64,000 bases of DNA from Exobasidium rhododendri (taxonomy: Eukaryota; Basidiomycota; Exobasidiomycetes; Exobasidiales; Exobasidiaceae): positions 2,046,001 through 2,110,000 of the forward strand of contig CP110630.1 in assembly GCA_026210745.1 (NCBI GenBank). Direction: 5' to 3'. Of this stretch, positions 12,197 through 23,639 are shown one piece after another. Within the stretch, counting starts at the first letter, position 1. Each line of letters starts with the position of its first letter. Below the pieces are notes generated by a model. It searched no databases and was not told where the DNA came from. It worked only from the letters and a program-made list of their open reading frames with translations. A program made the position numbers and the translations under genes.

Positions 12197-13048
12197 TCAG
12201 AAAAGATCTTCCAGCGTTAATTGTCTCGCAATGTCGGTGTTTCCAATCATCTCTTTGAATTCGTTAAAGTCCAGCTTTCCGTCTCTATGGTAAGTAGCAA
12301 TGAGGTCGGCTGTGAGAAGAGTTTCACTGCTGCAAGCTGGAGGGCACGACTGTACTCACCCGTCTTTGTCTGCTTCCATGATTGTCTTGTCCACAATCTG
12401 TTGCAACTGCTGATCCTTTAAATTATTACCTACCATCATCTTGAGGACCAGAAATAGCTCTCCGTTGGAGATGAGTCCATCGCGATCCATATCGTATACC
12501 TTGAATGCAACTTTCGTTTGGTGAACGAGAAGAGATGTCAGGTCGGAGCTGCGAGCATACTACCAATACTACCAGCTGCAAAGTCCTTCCTCACATTTTA
12601 GCTTTTCCTCTCGACTCCCTTGATTGCTGAAGGCACTCAAGCCAGCAACAAACTCCTGGAAGTCGACAGTGCCGCCGCCACTGATAGAGATAAGAACAAT
12701 TGTCAGATCCTATGGTCAAAGAACCCTCAAGTTGCATCTACGAAACGCACTCCTCGTCAAATATAGCAATCATTCGCAGCGCAAGAGGATTATTAGCGAT
12801 GGCGGGAATCTGCAGGAATTCGTCCTTATCAATTGATCCTGAGCCATCCCTATCTAGCTTCATGAAGCGTTTCTTGAGCCGCTGAATTTCTGGTCCTGAG
12901 ACTGCATTGGAAGGGAGGAGTGAGACTCGAGTCAGCACCGAAGCGAGCAGGACGAATAGAGGTAGTCCCCTTCCTCTTCTCTTGCCGGTGACGTACAATT
13001 CGAGTTTTGCTCGATCTGCGAGAGAATCTGAGAACCTGCCTGACCCAT
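12197..13048 (-). CDS. CNB1: Calcineurin regulatory subunit B
   Basis: Five exons (13048-12997, 12901-12751, 12680-12595, 12510-12360, 12284-12197) give 175 aa, the usual length. It is the Ca2+-binding regulatory subunit of the phosphatase calcineurin. The protein starts MGQAGSQ, with Gly2 available for N-myristoylation. Four EF hands can be read: [39 protein letters not shown] and [13 protein letters not shown]. It ends in TLEDLF, close to the family's C-terminus. Introns are 95, 70, 84 and 75 nt, and every junction keeps phase and restores an EF-hand residue. A calcineurin A gene is not in the window. Its start faces the MFS transporter gene. Confidence 0.95.
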
Positions 13049-13385
13049 CTTGACTTGGCTAAAGATGAGAAGAAGACTACCAGATGTTCTTTGCTGGTGC
13101 TTTGGGCCCAAGGAGAAAGAAAGGGAAGCGAGTCAGACGACTTGAATGCGCGTTGCTTTCTACCTGTCACTTTAATAATCGGACAACGACTGTCCTTGCC
13201 TTCTGAGGCTGCCTGCAACAGACGCGATTGTGCGAAGAAGTAGTATACAGCCTGGTTATGTAATCCCCGCTTTGTGTGACCTTCCCCTCAATGACGCTTC
13301 GTCGAATGCGGTAATTTTTGCGACTAACAACGTCCGACCTCACCCACCATAGCAGCAGTCCCAGCTTAAGGCTCTGCAATTGGTG
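13049..13385. other. Divergent promoter region CNB1 / MFS transporter
   Basis: 337 bp between two start codons pointing apart. No gene, repeat or recognisable site was found beyond its presumed bidirectional promoter role. Confidence 0.5.
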
Positions 13386-15635
13386 ATGCCATCGCAGCAT
13401 CCTGACGTGCATACGAGCTCGAAGAAGACCCATAAGGCGCATGCGGAGCCTTCGCCTTCTAAGGGATCCGCATCCTCGTCTACTACTTCGCATGAAGATC
13501 AGCAGCCTGGACAAGTCGCTGTAGCCGGTCCATCCTCGCCATCAAGGAGAAGGAGGAGGCCTAGTACATCGCGGAGGAGATCATCGTCAATATCAGCTGC
13601 AGCATCTTTGATATCATCCTACTCAAAAACACGGCGAGATGAAAGCGGTAACGAGGAAGGCGAGAATAGCAAACGCCCAGACATGAAGCATCAAGGTAAA
13701 TCTGATGTAGCTTTTGCAGGTGGGGCCACAGAAGCATTCCACGATGCTCGACAAGCACTAAGCACAGGTATGCCGAGTCCGTATCACATGGCAGTGGTGA
13801 CCCTTCTCGGTAGTCTAGCACAAGGAATGCCATTGGCAAGTATGTTCAAGGTTTATTCTTACATCATGTGTCGTGTGTATCAAGACAAGCAGGGCTCAGG
13901 ATTGCTGGTCATGCTTTTCGCGCTTCCTCCCGCACCGGAACTCCCTTCAGATCCCATTTGTGAAGATCCGTGGGTTCAAGAGGCTACCTCGACGTATGCG
14001 GCTGCCATGGCAACTGTAGGAGCACTGCTCGGGCTTGTGTTGCTAGAAAGGTGCAGTCGTATCTCCAGACGATTCGGTCGCAAACCTTTGATGCTCTTTA
14101 CCCATCTTTTACTGGCTATTGCGTTCATCTTCTTCCGAATCAGCGTTGCTCTACCGACATACATCGCTGCTGCTGTTCTGTATGCAGCAGTCATGGTCTT
14201 GGAAGCGAGTGCAGGAGCACCTTTGCGAATTGCTGTTCAGAATTATGTCGTTGACACGACAAGTGAAGCTCAACGTGCAGGCGCATTGTCTTTCATCGAC
14301 GGCTTTGGTCAACTGGGAGCCTTTCCTAGCACCACTTTGGGCGGGCTGTTGGCTGCAGCGACTCAGCAATTCTTTGCTCCCTTCTATGCGACAGTGACCA
14401 TATATACCTTGACATTCTTCTACATTCTCATTTTCGTACCCGAGAGCAAGAGTAATCGGCACCACACACTGATCGATAATTGGGAACACGGAATCTCGGA
14501 CGGCGACGAGGATGCCGAAGGAGTGGATGGACCAGAAATAGGCAAGGATCAAGGCCTGCCACTTGCAAATGGAAGAGAAAGCGAACGAGACGACGGGTCA
14601 GTGGAGGAAAGGATGCAACGCCGAGTCTCGTACATCAGTACTGTCGCATCTGAACAGTCTGTCGAAGAACATAATGTGATCTTGCGGCTGTTCCATCGTT
14701 TCAACTTTCTCGCTCCTCTCTCTGTCTTTCTTCCTAAGCGTATCGAGGGTGATGAAAAGGGAAGGCGCGACTGGCGACTTCTCAACCTGGCAATGATTGT
14801 CATCTTTGAAGAATCCTACCAAGTGTTCTTGGTGCCGATCTTGCTTCTTTACAACACCCAAGTCTTTAAGTTCGATGTTGTCCAGAATGGATACCTTGTC
14901 AGCTTGTTGCAAGGAACGAGGGCAGTCTTCTTGACGCTGATTTTTCCACCGACTGTTTCCAAGGCAAGACAGTGGATTGGCAAGAGAATACAGCAACGAT
15001 CGCTGCAGCAACACCAAAGTGGTACAGAACAGGAACCACTGCTGTCAGGCAGTGCAAACCACCAAGACCATCCCTCTTCAGCACCAGGCGGACGACGGGT
15101 AGAAGTTCGAGACATGGCAGCGGAAGAGGAGGACGAGGCAGCATCAGCATCGGTGGACGGTCAAACAAAGCAAAATGCGAAGCAAGAAGATCGGGGGAAA
15201 CTAGACATCTTCATCATGTTTGTGTCTTATTTGATCTCGACCTTTTCCTTCTTACTCCTCTGCACTTCAAGAGCGCAACAAGAGAGCAAGAAGAACAAGG
15301 TCCCTGCCTGGGTGGGCATTGGCGTTTCAATTGTCGGGTTGCAGCTGGGATCTGGCGCCACTTCCGTTCGAACGGCTTTGATCGTCAATGCAGTCGGTGA
15401 AGAGGAAGAGCAGAGCAAAGCATTAGCGGCTAACCAGATCCTTTGCACGGGCGTCTATGCTTTAGTTCCGCTCGTCACCAGCTCCATCTTTGGCTGGGGC
15501 TTACAAATCGGGAAACCAGAGATCGTTTGGACTTTCAAAGCTATCATGGCCTCGCTAGCTGCTATCTCTACTCTAGTACTATTCTTGAGTCATCGCACCA
15601 AATCGAGTACTCACCACAGCAGCCACCATGCCTAG
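13386..15635 (+). CDS. Major facilitator superfamily transporter
   Basis: A single exon of 749 aa, starting at ATG 13386 (MPSQHPD). The first 125 or so residues are a disordered Ser/Arg-rich cytosolic tail. Hydrophobic helices follow, with an MFS-type loop between early helices (ERCSRISRRFGRKPLM, matching the G-X-X-X-D/E-R-X-G-R-K/R pattern) and a later PESK-type end of helix 6. A cytosolic loop of about 100 charged residues separates the two halves, and a second charged loop containing EEEDEAASAS interrupts the C-terminal half. This is a polytopic membrane transporter of unknown substrate. The overall look is like tetracycline-resistance/folate-type MFS proteins, but I cannot assign a subfamily. 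It converges with the PP2C gene, 164 bp between stops. Confidence 0.75.
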   Translation: MPSQHPDVHTSSKKTHKAHAEPSPSKGSASSSTTSHEDQQPGQVAVAGPSSPSRRRRRPSTSRRRSSSISAAASLISSYSKTRRDESGNEEGENSKRPDMKHQGKSDVAFAGGATEAFHDARQALSTGMPSPYHMAVVTLLGSLAQGMPLASMFKVYSYIMCRVYQDKQGSGLLVMLFALPPAPELPSDPICEDPWVQEATSTYAAAMATVGALLGLVLLERCSRISRRFGRKPLMLFTHLLLAIAFIFFRISVALPTYIAAAVLYAAVMVLEASAGAPLRIAVQNYVVDTTSEAQRAGALSFIDGFGQLGAFPSTTLGGLLAAATQQFFAPFYATVTIYTLTFFYILIFVPESKSNRHHTLIDNWEHGISDGDEDAEGVDGPEIGKDQGLPLANGRESERDDGSVEERMQRRVSYISTVASEQSVEEHNVILRLFHRFNFLAPLSVFLPKRIEGDEKGRRDWRLLNLAMIVIFEESYQVFLVPILLLYNTQVFKFDVVQNGYLVSLLQGTRAVFLTLIFPPTVSKARQWIGKRIQQRSLQQHQSGTEQEPLLSGSANHQDHPSSAPGGRRVEVRDMAAEEEDEAASASVDGQTKQNAKQEDRGKLDIFIMFVSYLISTFSFLLLCTSRAQQESKKNKVPAWVGIGVSIVGLQLGSGATSVRTALIVNAVGEEEEQSKALAANQILCTGVYALVPLVTSSIFGWGLQIGKPEIVWTFKAIMASLAAISTLVLFLSHRTKSSTHHSSHHA

Positions 15636-15799
15636 TTGAATGTAACTAGCTATCTGATCTGTAACATCACAATGTTCAACCTTACACATTAATAAATATT
15701 CATAGGTATGATGCATGCACAAGACAGGGACAGGAACGACTGCTCTCATCGTCAGAGGAGTCAGATGATAATCGCAACCTCTCATGTGAAGGAATTCGT

Positions 15800-17580
15800 T
15801 CAAGTTGCGACTGCCGCTCCTGAAGTGGTCACTGACTTAGATTCGGCAGCACCCGCGATCATCGATTGGTCAACTCCAAACCGAATGACCATGACTGACG
15901 TATTATCTGTCGAGAAATTACTCAGAGCGTGCTGAAGTAACTTTGCGGCAGCTTCCTGCGGGTCGACTTCCCTTGCAATCAAATCTACCGCATCTTGATC
16001 ATCGGCAACGTCCCAAAGCTGCGATGAAGGTGTCAGTGATGTGCTATCTTCGTACATTCAAAAACCGTGTTCCCACTCACGCCATCGCATGCTACAATGA
16101 GGAAAGTGTCTTCGTCGCTGAGAGACGTTTCGGTAGTGTACGGTGACCCTACGACGAATTCCTTCATGGCGGTGTCTCCCAGCGATCTCGTGACAGCCAA
16201 GACACCATTGACTCGATTGTTCATCACAAACCCGCCTGCGTCGGTGATTCGCTTCACTTCTTGCGAATCCGAGCCTTTGTGATCGTACGTCAGCCGAACT
16301 GCTTTTCCACCGCGGCTACGAAAGCATCAGACGTAGGTATTTCAGTACTCCCTCGGTCTCTAGAGTAGGAAAACGAATCCTCCCCCTTTGTACTCACCAA
16401 AGGACAGCTCTTGCATCCCCCACATTGGCAGTATACAGTACTCGTCTGATATCCTTGCCTTTCGCCTCTACCAAGCCGTCCTTGGAAATGCGTGTCTCGA
16501 TAGCTTTCGATTGTGGATCATCTTTACCTTCATCACTCTCCTTTGAGTTGCTGTTATGCGATCCATGCCTTATCCTTCTTGCAAAGCTGCTCAGTAGTCC
16601 GCCGCTGCCGTGTGCCTTTTCGCTGCTCAATCCTTCACCATCCGCGGCTGCACCCGCCGTCGATTCCACCTTTGCTGCACTTCCTTCTTCTCCGACGGCT
16701 GTTGCTCCGACCGCTCCAGTCGATCGGGAATTCTTATCTATCCCTCCCGATTCAGAGTGAGCCACAGGTTTGCCCTCTTCATCCTCCAATCGCAAGAGGA
16801 CAGTCACAGCTGTACACCCAGAGGAAGAGCCCTGTGTGTCGGCAAGCTCGGACAATTTCTCGTCCACCGTATGGTATGTTTGGTTGAATAGATCAGGAAC
16901 AGGTTGACCAGAGCTATTGATCAAAGAGTCAAGAAGGTACTGCAATGAATGGAATTGTAAATTGAGTACGAGAGCTAGAAAATACCTTTCAAAAGTGATG
17001 CATCCTTGCAGTGCTCACCTCGTGGAAGTGTTGGCCACACCATTCAGCGGCATGTTTACCTGCATGACCGTCAAAAACGCTAAAGTATCCTTGACCTCTG
17101 ACCCCTCCCAAATCGTATATGAACGCATGCGCATCTTCCATAGTCCTCCTCCACCTCTTGTTTCGATCTTCTGCTACACCGACTCGGAAAGGCACACTGA
17201 AAACCGATCCCTCGCCGCTGGACTGCTGCAGGTCCGGATGCTGGTTTAGAGTCTGGCAAGGAATGAAGGCAATGAGCACTGCTGGTTTGTGATCCAATGA
17301 CGAAGCATGCTGCCACTCACTCCATACGTGTTCGATCCCTTTGCAGTCGTCTGTATCTCTGAGGAAGCATTGACTGCCGAGCTGTCACTGCGAAAAGAGA
17401 GGAAAAGAGAAAGTGCATCAGGATAGTCGTCAACGCGTCTGGTGTCGCAGCCTCCTTCACTTACGCATCTTCCAGCTTTCGAAGGGCTGTGGAGTCATTG
17501 TCGTATGAAGTACGATTGTAGAGGGGGGGGAGATAGGGCGAGAGACGAGTCACCGTCAGTTCTGTATATCTATATGACAT
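15800..17580 (-). CDS. PTC1: PP2C-family protein phosphatase, Ptc1-like
   Basis: Six exons (17580-17465, 17387-17321, 17252-17019, 16939-16398, 16315-16081, 16018-15800) give 470 aa. It is a Mg/Mn-dependent Ser/Thr phosphatase; Ptc1-type members dampen MAPK stress signalling. PP2C motifs are intact: RRTMEDAH (metal-binding Asp about residue 101), [46 protein letters not shown] and [10 protein letters not shown]. An insert of roughly 100 Ser/Ala/Gly/Lys-rich residues splits the domain between SGCTAV and the GDAR strand. The introns are 77, 68, 79, 82 and 62 nt. The start at 17580 gives [10 protein letters not shown]. An upstream mini-exon ATGCCAG at 17778-17772 followed by a consensus donor could instead splice to 17561 and give MPELTV in the same frame. 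Confidence 0.88.
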
Positions 17581-18775
17581 CAGTGCTCCTCCCCCCTTGC
17601 CTTATCGAGCGTCATCCTCTTCCTATACTCGACACCCACGCCTTAAGCCTACAAAGCTGCATACCCTTTTGCTCATTGACAAGCTGATCTTGGATCATCT
17701 CGCGAAAGAACAAAGTTTGTCCGCCTGTGCATGGGCGCGGCTCGATAGCACATCTGGAACTGAAATCTCACCTGGCATGGTACCAAGTCGTGCAGCGATG
17801 AGATGTAAATAGGGGTGTATCTGGCTACTTCCGTCCTAGGATTGAGAGGATGGCAAGATGACGAGATCAGGACGAACAGATGGAATGTCAATAGCGACTA
17901 TTTCTGGCAGATGGTGGTGGAGGTGTAACAAAGTGACTGCCTTATTTCACCGTACGCGTATACAAGAAAGATAGGATGGCAAGCTTAAATCAAAGGGTGA
18001 GTCCGATATTCGCTACCGAGAGGGAAGAGTAGAGCAGTGATGGGGAAGGAAACGGACAATTGAGATAATGAGTATCAGACAGTAGTGTACGAGTGGTACA
18101 GGGGGTAAATTTTCTCGATCAGTCGATCAGTTCTATGGCACGAATGGCGGCTCTCAAACGAAGCGACTCTTGGAATTGGTTTTCCCGAACCTCAGGCAAG
18201 AACGGGCCACACTCTGTTTGTATTTGCCTTTTATAGTGACGTAGGGAGTAGGATTGAAATTCACCTTGTCGTAGTGTATTTATAAATTCGTGCCGGCACT
18301 CTTTGGGTGTCGCGGGGTAGGTGTCGTCTTGATAGAGTCGTCATCGCTATCGGACTTGTACACTACCAGCCTATCCCCTGCCATCTTTCGCATCAGCAAC
18401 AATAGTGAGAAAGGAGGAAGAAGGGTTGGAGATCAGTAGTACACGTCAAATTCTCAGCACCTCCCTCGGAAGAAGCCCGCGATTCAATAGTATTAGTCAC
18501 CCATAGAGGAATAGCTGAGGTATGGTTGAACGTCCGCGAGATTTTATTGAGGTCACCTGGCGAAAGCTGGTGTGTGAAGATGCGATCCCCTCAAATAACC
18601 ATAGATAGTCACTCACTTCGTCAAGGGAGCAGAACGAGGCCTCCGATTCCGAGAATGAAAGCGCCCTGCTACGTGAGCGGAACCTCGTCATGCAAACGAC
18701 ATCTTACATGCCCTCTCATGGCTTGTCAAGCACTGGCCTAAAATTTGAACATTGGTTTGTATTACACTTTGACCA
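17581..18775. other. 1.2-kb interval between PTC1 and PRE3; gene content unresolved
   Basis: Both flanking genes read leftward, so this should hold the PTC1 promoter and the PRE3 3' end. It is longer than the neighbouring gaps. It contains several short minus-strand open segments next to good splice sites (donor at 18616, candidate acceptors near 18573-18564), listed separately as a candidate small gene. No tRNA-like A/B boxes were seen. Confidence 0.4.
18119..18340 (-). CDS. Possible small gene, exon of unknown protein (unresolved)
   Basis: A stop-free minus-strand stretch of 73 residues ends at a TGA at 18121-18119. Its translation looks protein-like (ECRHEFINTLRQG, then the amphipathic end LRLRAAIRAIELID). 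It has no ATG of its own, so an upstream exon would be needed. Upstream on the same strand is another open stretch beginning MTRFRSRS at 18691, with a consensus donor at 18616 and acceptors near 18573 and 18564. One reading of that upstream part (LSPGDLNKISRTFN, then MAGDRLVVYKSDSDDD) runs into a different frame and stops at about 18281. I could not build one model that joins all segments. It may be a small gene of 70-140 residues or chance. No family recognised. Confidence 0.25.
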   Translation of the reverse strand, partial: RLYQDDTYPATPKECRHEFINTLRQGEFQSYSLRHYKRQIQTECGPFLPEVRENQFQESLRLRAAIRAIELID

Positions 18776-19708
18776 TCATACAATCTTGGCACTCAAGACT
18801 GGTAGCTTGTCGCCGGGAACAAAGTGCCTCTCTACTCCCTTTTCATCAATCGCAGCCATTCGAATCGTGCCTCCCGACGACCCATCTCTACTCATTGCCA
18901 GACTTAGAGCTGTGAGAGAGGGTACGAAGTAGGGTTAGCAAGACTCCTTAAGCAGGCAGCAATCACCTCACAACGCTATCTCACCATTCCGAACAAAATC
19001 TAACGTCTCTTCCTTGCCCCATCCCTCCTTCCATTGCGAGTCACAGAACCCGTAAATATATGCCGACCCCGAACCTGAGTGACAGACACATACATGATTA
19101 GCGCTGCAGTCTTACTTGGAAAGCATTGCAATAGACTCACCTCCAATAGCCCAAGGCTGCTGGAAAACACCTCCTCCTAGTGGAACGTTGTACACTGATC
19201 CTCCTTTGTATTTGTCCCAACCAGCCACGATGATACCTGCACTGAGGCGATCCTTGTTTTGGTAGATCATATCTGAAAAGAGATGTGAGGCCGTCTCCAC
19301 ATTTGGTTGCGTATCATGCTGTACCGAGAACATGGAGAGGTAGTAGGTGACGATATCGGCTACAGCTTGCGTGTCTGCCGCACTTCCAGATCGACAACAA
19401 TAAATTCGATCTGAGATATGCGTCAACTTATCCGTCACTCGGTTTGCCTTGAAAGGTTGAAAGAGACGTGAGCAAGAAGTGAGCCTAGCGAATCAGGCTT
19501 TCTTCACTCACTATGTATGATCCTGTCGTCGTCCTTGAGTCTGCACCAATGACGACGCCTCCATTGTAAGCCACGGCCATGATGGACGTCTGAGCAAGAC
19601 GAACGATAAAGTTATAAGCTGAGTATTCCAGACAAGATCACCAGCAGTATCACTCACTCCCAAGTCCACCTCTCCCTTCTTCAGCCGATTCATGTCAACG
19701 GCCTGCAT
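18776..19708 (-). CDS. PRE3: 20S proteasome beta-1 subunit (caspase-like)
   Basis: Five exons (19708-19658, 19589-19512, 19447-19141, 19074-18985, 18909-18776) give 219 aa, against 215 in yeast Pre3. It is the catalytic beta-1 subunit of the 20S core, cleaving after acidic residues. The propeptide ends at Gly and the mature protein begins TSIMAV, so the catalytic Thr1 is present and is created exactly at the exon 1/2 join. Other family segments: [42 protein letters not shown], and the SRDGSSGG loop near the C-terminus. Introns are 68, 64, 66 and 75 nt. It shares a 257-bp head-to-head promoter, containing one CACGTG, with SEC18. Confidence 0.95.
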
Positions 19709-19821
19709 GGTTGGCAATATGATGAAAGTCACTCTAACAGCCAAATTTTTGAGTTGTGCTGAGAAGCTCTCTTGGCCTTGCTTATGGCTCTCCCTGCCCT
19801 GTGCGGCCGCGCGTTCGGTGA

Positions 19822-19827
19822 CACGTG
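19822..19827. promoter_or_regulatory. CACGTG E-box in the PRE3 / SEC18 bidirectional promoter
   Basis: A palindromic CACGTG about mid-way between the two divergent start codons at 19708 and 19966. The flanks read GA-site-AA. Function inferred from the motif and placement only. Confidence 0.45.
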
Positions 19828-19965
19828 AACGACCCCTACACCTCTCCCGGATTTCCAAGCTCCAGCATGAACTCTAAATCAAAGACCATCGATGTGCGGT
19901 AGAAGTATCACTTTTTTTGACAGAAGCTTTGACGGTCGTACATCAAGTAGATAAAAGCAGCTTCC

Positions 19966-22350
19966 ATGGCAGGATTCGCGAGGCATGGAGCTATTCCTCC
20001 TCCTCGTCAAGCTGCTCAAGGGCTTGCTAGTCATTCAGGACACTTGATTGTGAAAAGTCCGACCCAGCTTTTACTGTCGAATCGCCTCGTAGTCAATCCT
20101 CAAGAGTGGGGGTCTACTCAATACATTCTCATCGAAGGGAACTATGTCTTCACCGTCATGGGTGATAGCACTGGGCAGATAATGCGTGGTCAGATAGGGA
20201 CAGCTTTACTGCAGCGACAGTGGGCTTCTCTTAGTGCTCAGGGTCACTACGTACGAGCAGAACCATACGATCCGTACTCCACTGGTCAAGCTATTTACTT
20301 GGCAGGCTTGGACGTCGAACTGTCCTTCTTCACGAAAGCAATTGAAGCGACGGAAGACTTTGATGCTGAAGAGATGTCTCGCAATTTCTTGCGTGCTTTC
20401 GACGGCCACATCTTTACTTCTGGACAAATGCTCGTCTTTGAGTTTCATGGTCAAACGCTGAAGGCAACCATTGCTGGAGTGTCCGTCGTCGAAGCGGATC
20501 AGCTTACAACATCGGCGAATAGAAATGCACCTCCCCCACCACCACCACGAGGACCGGCATCGCAAAGGGGTATCCTCATCTCTCAGACTCAAGTCAACTT
20601 CTTCAAGGCAGCTGATTCAAAGGTCAAGATCAAAGCCAGCGGCAAGAGAGCTCCTCAGAATGCGATCCTCCAGCCGAACTTTAAGTTTGAAGATATGGGC
20701 ATCGGAGGTCTGGATGCTGAATTCTCTGCTATCTTTCGACGTGCTTTTGCCTCTCGTATCTTTCCTCCCGCGTTGGTGGAAAAGCTTGGCATTCAACATG
20801 TAAAGGGTATTCTCTTGTTCGGTCCACCTGGAACGGGAAAGACGCTCATGGCTAGGCAGATTGGAAAGATGCTCAACGCTCGCGAGCCAAAGATTGTCAA
20901 TGGACCAGAAATCCTCAATAAATTTGTGGGAGCCAGTGAGGAGAATATCAGAAAGCTCTTTGCAGACGCCGAAAAGGAATACAAGGAGAAGGGAGACGAA
21001 TCAGGACTGCACATCATCATTTTTGACGAATTAGATGCCATTTGCAAGCAGCGTGGTTCCAGTGGAGGTGGAACAGGCGTGGGCGATTCAGTAGTCAATC
21101 AATTGCTTTCGAAGATGGACGGTGTCGATCAGTTGAACAATATACTGCTGATTGGTATGACGAATCGGTTAGACATGATAGATGACGCCTTGCTGCGACC
21201 AGGTCGATTGGAGGTACACATGGAGATCAATTTACCCGACGAGCATGGCAGACGACAAATCATAGGAATTCAGACAAACAAGATGAGAAAAAACGGTGTG
21301 ATGGATGATGACGTCAACCTTGACGAATTAGCTGCCGTCACAAAGAACTTCAGTGGAGCAGAAATAGCTGGTCTGGTCAAGAGTGCCACTAGTTTTGCCT
21401 TTAATCGGCATGTCAAAGTTGGAACGATGGCTGGTATTGATGATGATGTCGAGAGTATGCGGGTGAATCGAGATGATTTCCTTCATGCTCTCGATGAAGT
21501 ACAGCCTGCTTTCGGTGTGTCGGAAGAAGAATTGCAGCAAGTAGTCTCGAATGGAATCATGCAATTTGCGCCTCACATCGACGTCATACTTCGTGACGGT
21601 CAACTCCGAGTGGAGCAAGTTCGAACTAGTACAAGGACACCGCTCGTCACTGCTCTACTACATGGCCCTCCTGGCTCCGGTAAGACGGCATTGGCTGCCA
21701 CGATTGCCCTCAATTCCGAATTTCCTTTCATTAAACTCATTTCCCCTGAGAACATGGTAGGAATGGGTGAAGCGCAAAAGATTGCGTACCTGAACAAAGT
21801 GTTCAATGATTCGTACAAGAGTCCACTCAGTATCATCGTTGTCGACAGTATAGAAAAGATAGTCGAGTGGGTTCCCATCGGTCCACGATTCAGCAACTCG
21901 GTACTGCAAGCATTGAGCGTCTTACTGGGCAAGCGGCCTCCCAAGGTGAGTAGAGCCCTGTGACTTTATACTGTGAGGAAAGCTGATGCTCACACTCGCA
22001 TTCGTTCGCCTTTCCTTCCCGTCTCTGTCTAGGACCGGCGACTACTCATCTTGGCCACGACGTCAAACAAGCCGATGCTGTCCGACATGGAGATCAGCGA
22101 CACTTTCTTGGCCGACATCCGAGTGCCTTCCATCACTTCTCTGAGGAGCATAGACTACGTTCTCCGGCAAACAGCTCTTTTTGAATCGGAAAATGAGCAC
22201 AATCGCTGTCTGCAGCTGCTGAAAAGTGCAGGCTTAGGAGAGGAAGATCGACTGAATATCGGCATCAAGAAGCTTCTTTCTGAAATCGAAATGGCACGAC
22301 TAGATGAAGATCCAGCTGACAAGTTGACAGCAGCACTCAACGTATATTAG
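19966..22350 (+). CDS. SEC18: Vesicle-fusing ATPase Sec18/NSF
   Basis: Two exons (19966-21945, 22033-22350) give 765 aa, a typical NSF length. It is the AAA+ ATPase that, with alpha-SNAP, disassembles SNARE complexes after membrane fusion. An N-domain comes first, then D1 with Walker A GPPGTGKT at residues 286-293, Walker B IIIFDELDA near 350 and the second region of homology (GMTNRLDMIDDALLRPGR). D2 follows with Walker A GPPGSGKT at about 567-574 and the degenerate sensor region (LLILATTSNK) in exon 2. The 87-nt intron joins RPPK to DRRLLI. The linker carries a short poly-Pro stretch. It is transcribed away from PRE3 and converges on the aldo-keto reductase gene. Confidence 0.96.
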
Positions 22351-22619
22351 AAGTAGTAATTATGATGAGCACGTTGCTGCTGTAGTAACGTATAATGACA
22401 TCACGATGACAGATGCCGCTCTCCACTGAATCGCCTGGCACAGAGTTAGAAAGTACTGCAGACTAGACTCGTGACGACCTAATCGCAGCTACCGACATTG
22501 TTGACCTCATAATTGTGCTCCTCACGTACCATACTATTTGAAGACAGTTCATTATAGCTGATTAATTCAAAGGCACTACAAGAAAACTCAGTCCAAAGAG
22601 ACTGTACACACGATGATAT

Positions 22620-23639
22620 CTAGAAGGCAACGTTGCCCAATTGAGCTTCAGCATATCGTGTGCCGCTGATTTTGAAAGAGTTGATGATGTCGTCGATTTC
22701 TTTGATTTCCTCCGCGCTCAGAGTGATTTTCGCGGCATCGATATTCTCCTTGAGATTCTTCAATTTCTTCGTTCCAGGGATGGGGATGATCGTCTTTCCT
22801 TTACTCAACACCCAAGCAAGGGAGATTTGGCCAGCGGTCACCCCTTTCTTATCGGCTATCTTCTTGATGTCATCGACCAGCACCAAATTCTTCTTGAAGT
22901 TCTCGCCTTGGAATCTGGGGTTGTGTCTTCTAAAGTCTCCTTCTTCGAGGTCGTCAATACTCTTGTAGGCGCCAGTGATGAAGCCTCTGCCTAGTGGACT
23001 GTACGCAACGACGTCCGTGCCATTCTCCTCGCACCACTTCAGGATCCCGTTGGTGATGATCTCCGGTGTCCAAGGGCTGAACTCGATTTGGACAGCGTCA
23101 ATGTGAACGACCTTGTTGGCTCGGGTAAGTTGATCGATGTTATACTCGCTCACTCCAATGTATTTGATCTTTCCAGCCTCTTTCAGTTCTTTCATGGCAC
23201 CGACAGTCTCTGTCACATCTGTACCAGGGGCATTTCTATGGGCGTAGTATAGATCGATGCTGTCTACTCCCAATCGTTTCAGGGAAGCTTCACAAGCAGA
23301 GAGACAATAGGCTCGATCTCCCTTTTGGCCCATTGTACCTTCTGGCGTCCAGTAATTCACAAACTTGGTGGCCAAGAAGACTTTTTCTCTAGAGCCGGGA
23401 ACGTCTTTGAAGAATTGCCCAATCTGTTCTTCGTTGTAACCAAGTCTTTTGGATTCAAGGGGAGAATAGATGTCTGCCGTATCGATCATGTTGACCCCTT
23501 GCTCGAGACATTCGCTTAAGATCTCGTTGACGACTTCCTGCGTTGCAGGCTTACCATAGAAGGCGGCTAAACCCATGGCACCATAGCCGACTTGAGCAAT
23601 CTCATTGTTGCCGATCTTACGAGTTGGAATGGGAGACAT
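22620..23639 (-). CDS. Aldo-keto reductase (AKR13/YakC-like)
   Basis: 339 aa from the ATG at 23639 (MSPIPTRKIGNNEI), the normal size for the family, with no intron. It is an NADPH-dependent reductase of carbonyl compounds on a TIM barrel. The catalytic tetrad can be read: Asp and Tyr in MIDTADIYSP, Lys in LATKF, His in YYAHRN. Cofactor-site segments SPLGRGFITG and IPIPGTKK are present. The frame stays open upstream for another 98 codons to an ATG at 23933, immediately preceded by an in-frame stop. That extension has no resemblance to the family, so I chose the internal start. Substrate unknown. It converges with SEC18. Confidence 0.88.
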   Translation of the reverse strand: MSPIPTRKIGNNEIAQVGYGAMGLAAFYGKPATQEVVNEILSECLEQGVNMIDTADIYSPLESKRLGYNEEQIGQFFKDVPGSREKVFLATKFVNYWTPEGTMGQKGDRAYCLSACEASLKRLGVDSIDLYYAHRNAPGTDVTETVGAMKELKEAGKIKYIGVSEYNIDQLTRANKVVHIDAVQIEFSPWTPEIITNGILKWCEENGTDVVAYSPLGRGFITGAYKSIDDLEEGDFRRHNPRFQGENFKKNLVLVDDIKKIADKKGVTAGQISLAWVLSKGKTIIPIPGTKKLKNLKENIDAAKITLSAEEIKEIDDIINSFKISGTRYAEAQLGNVAF

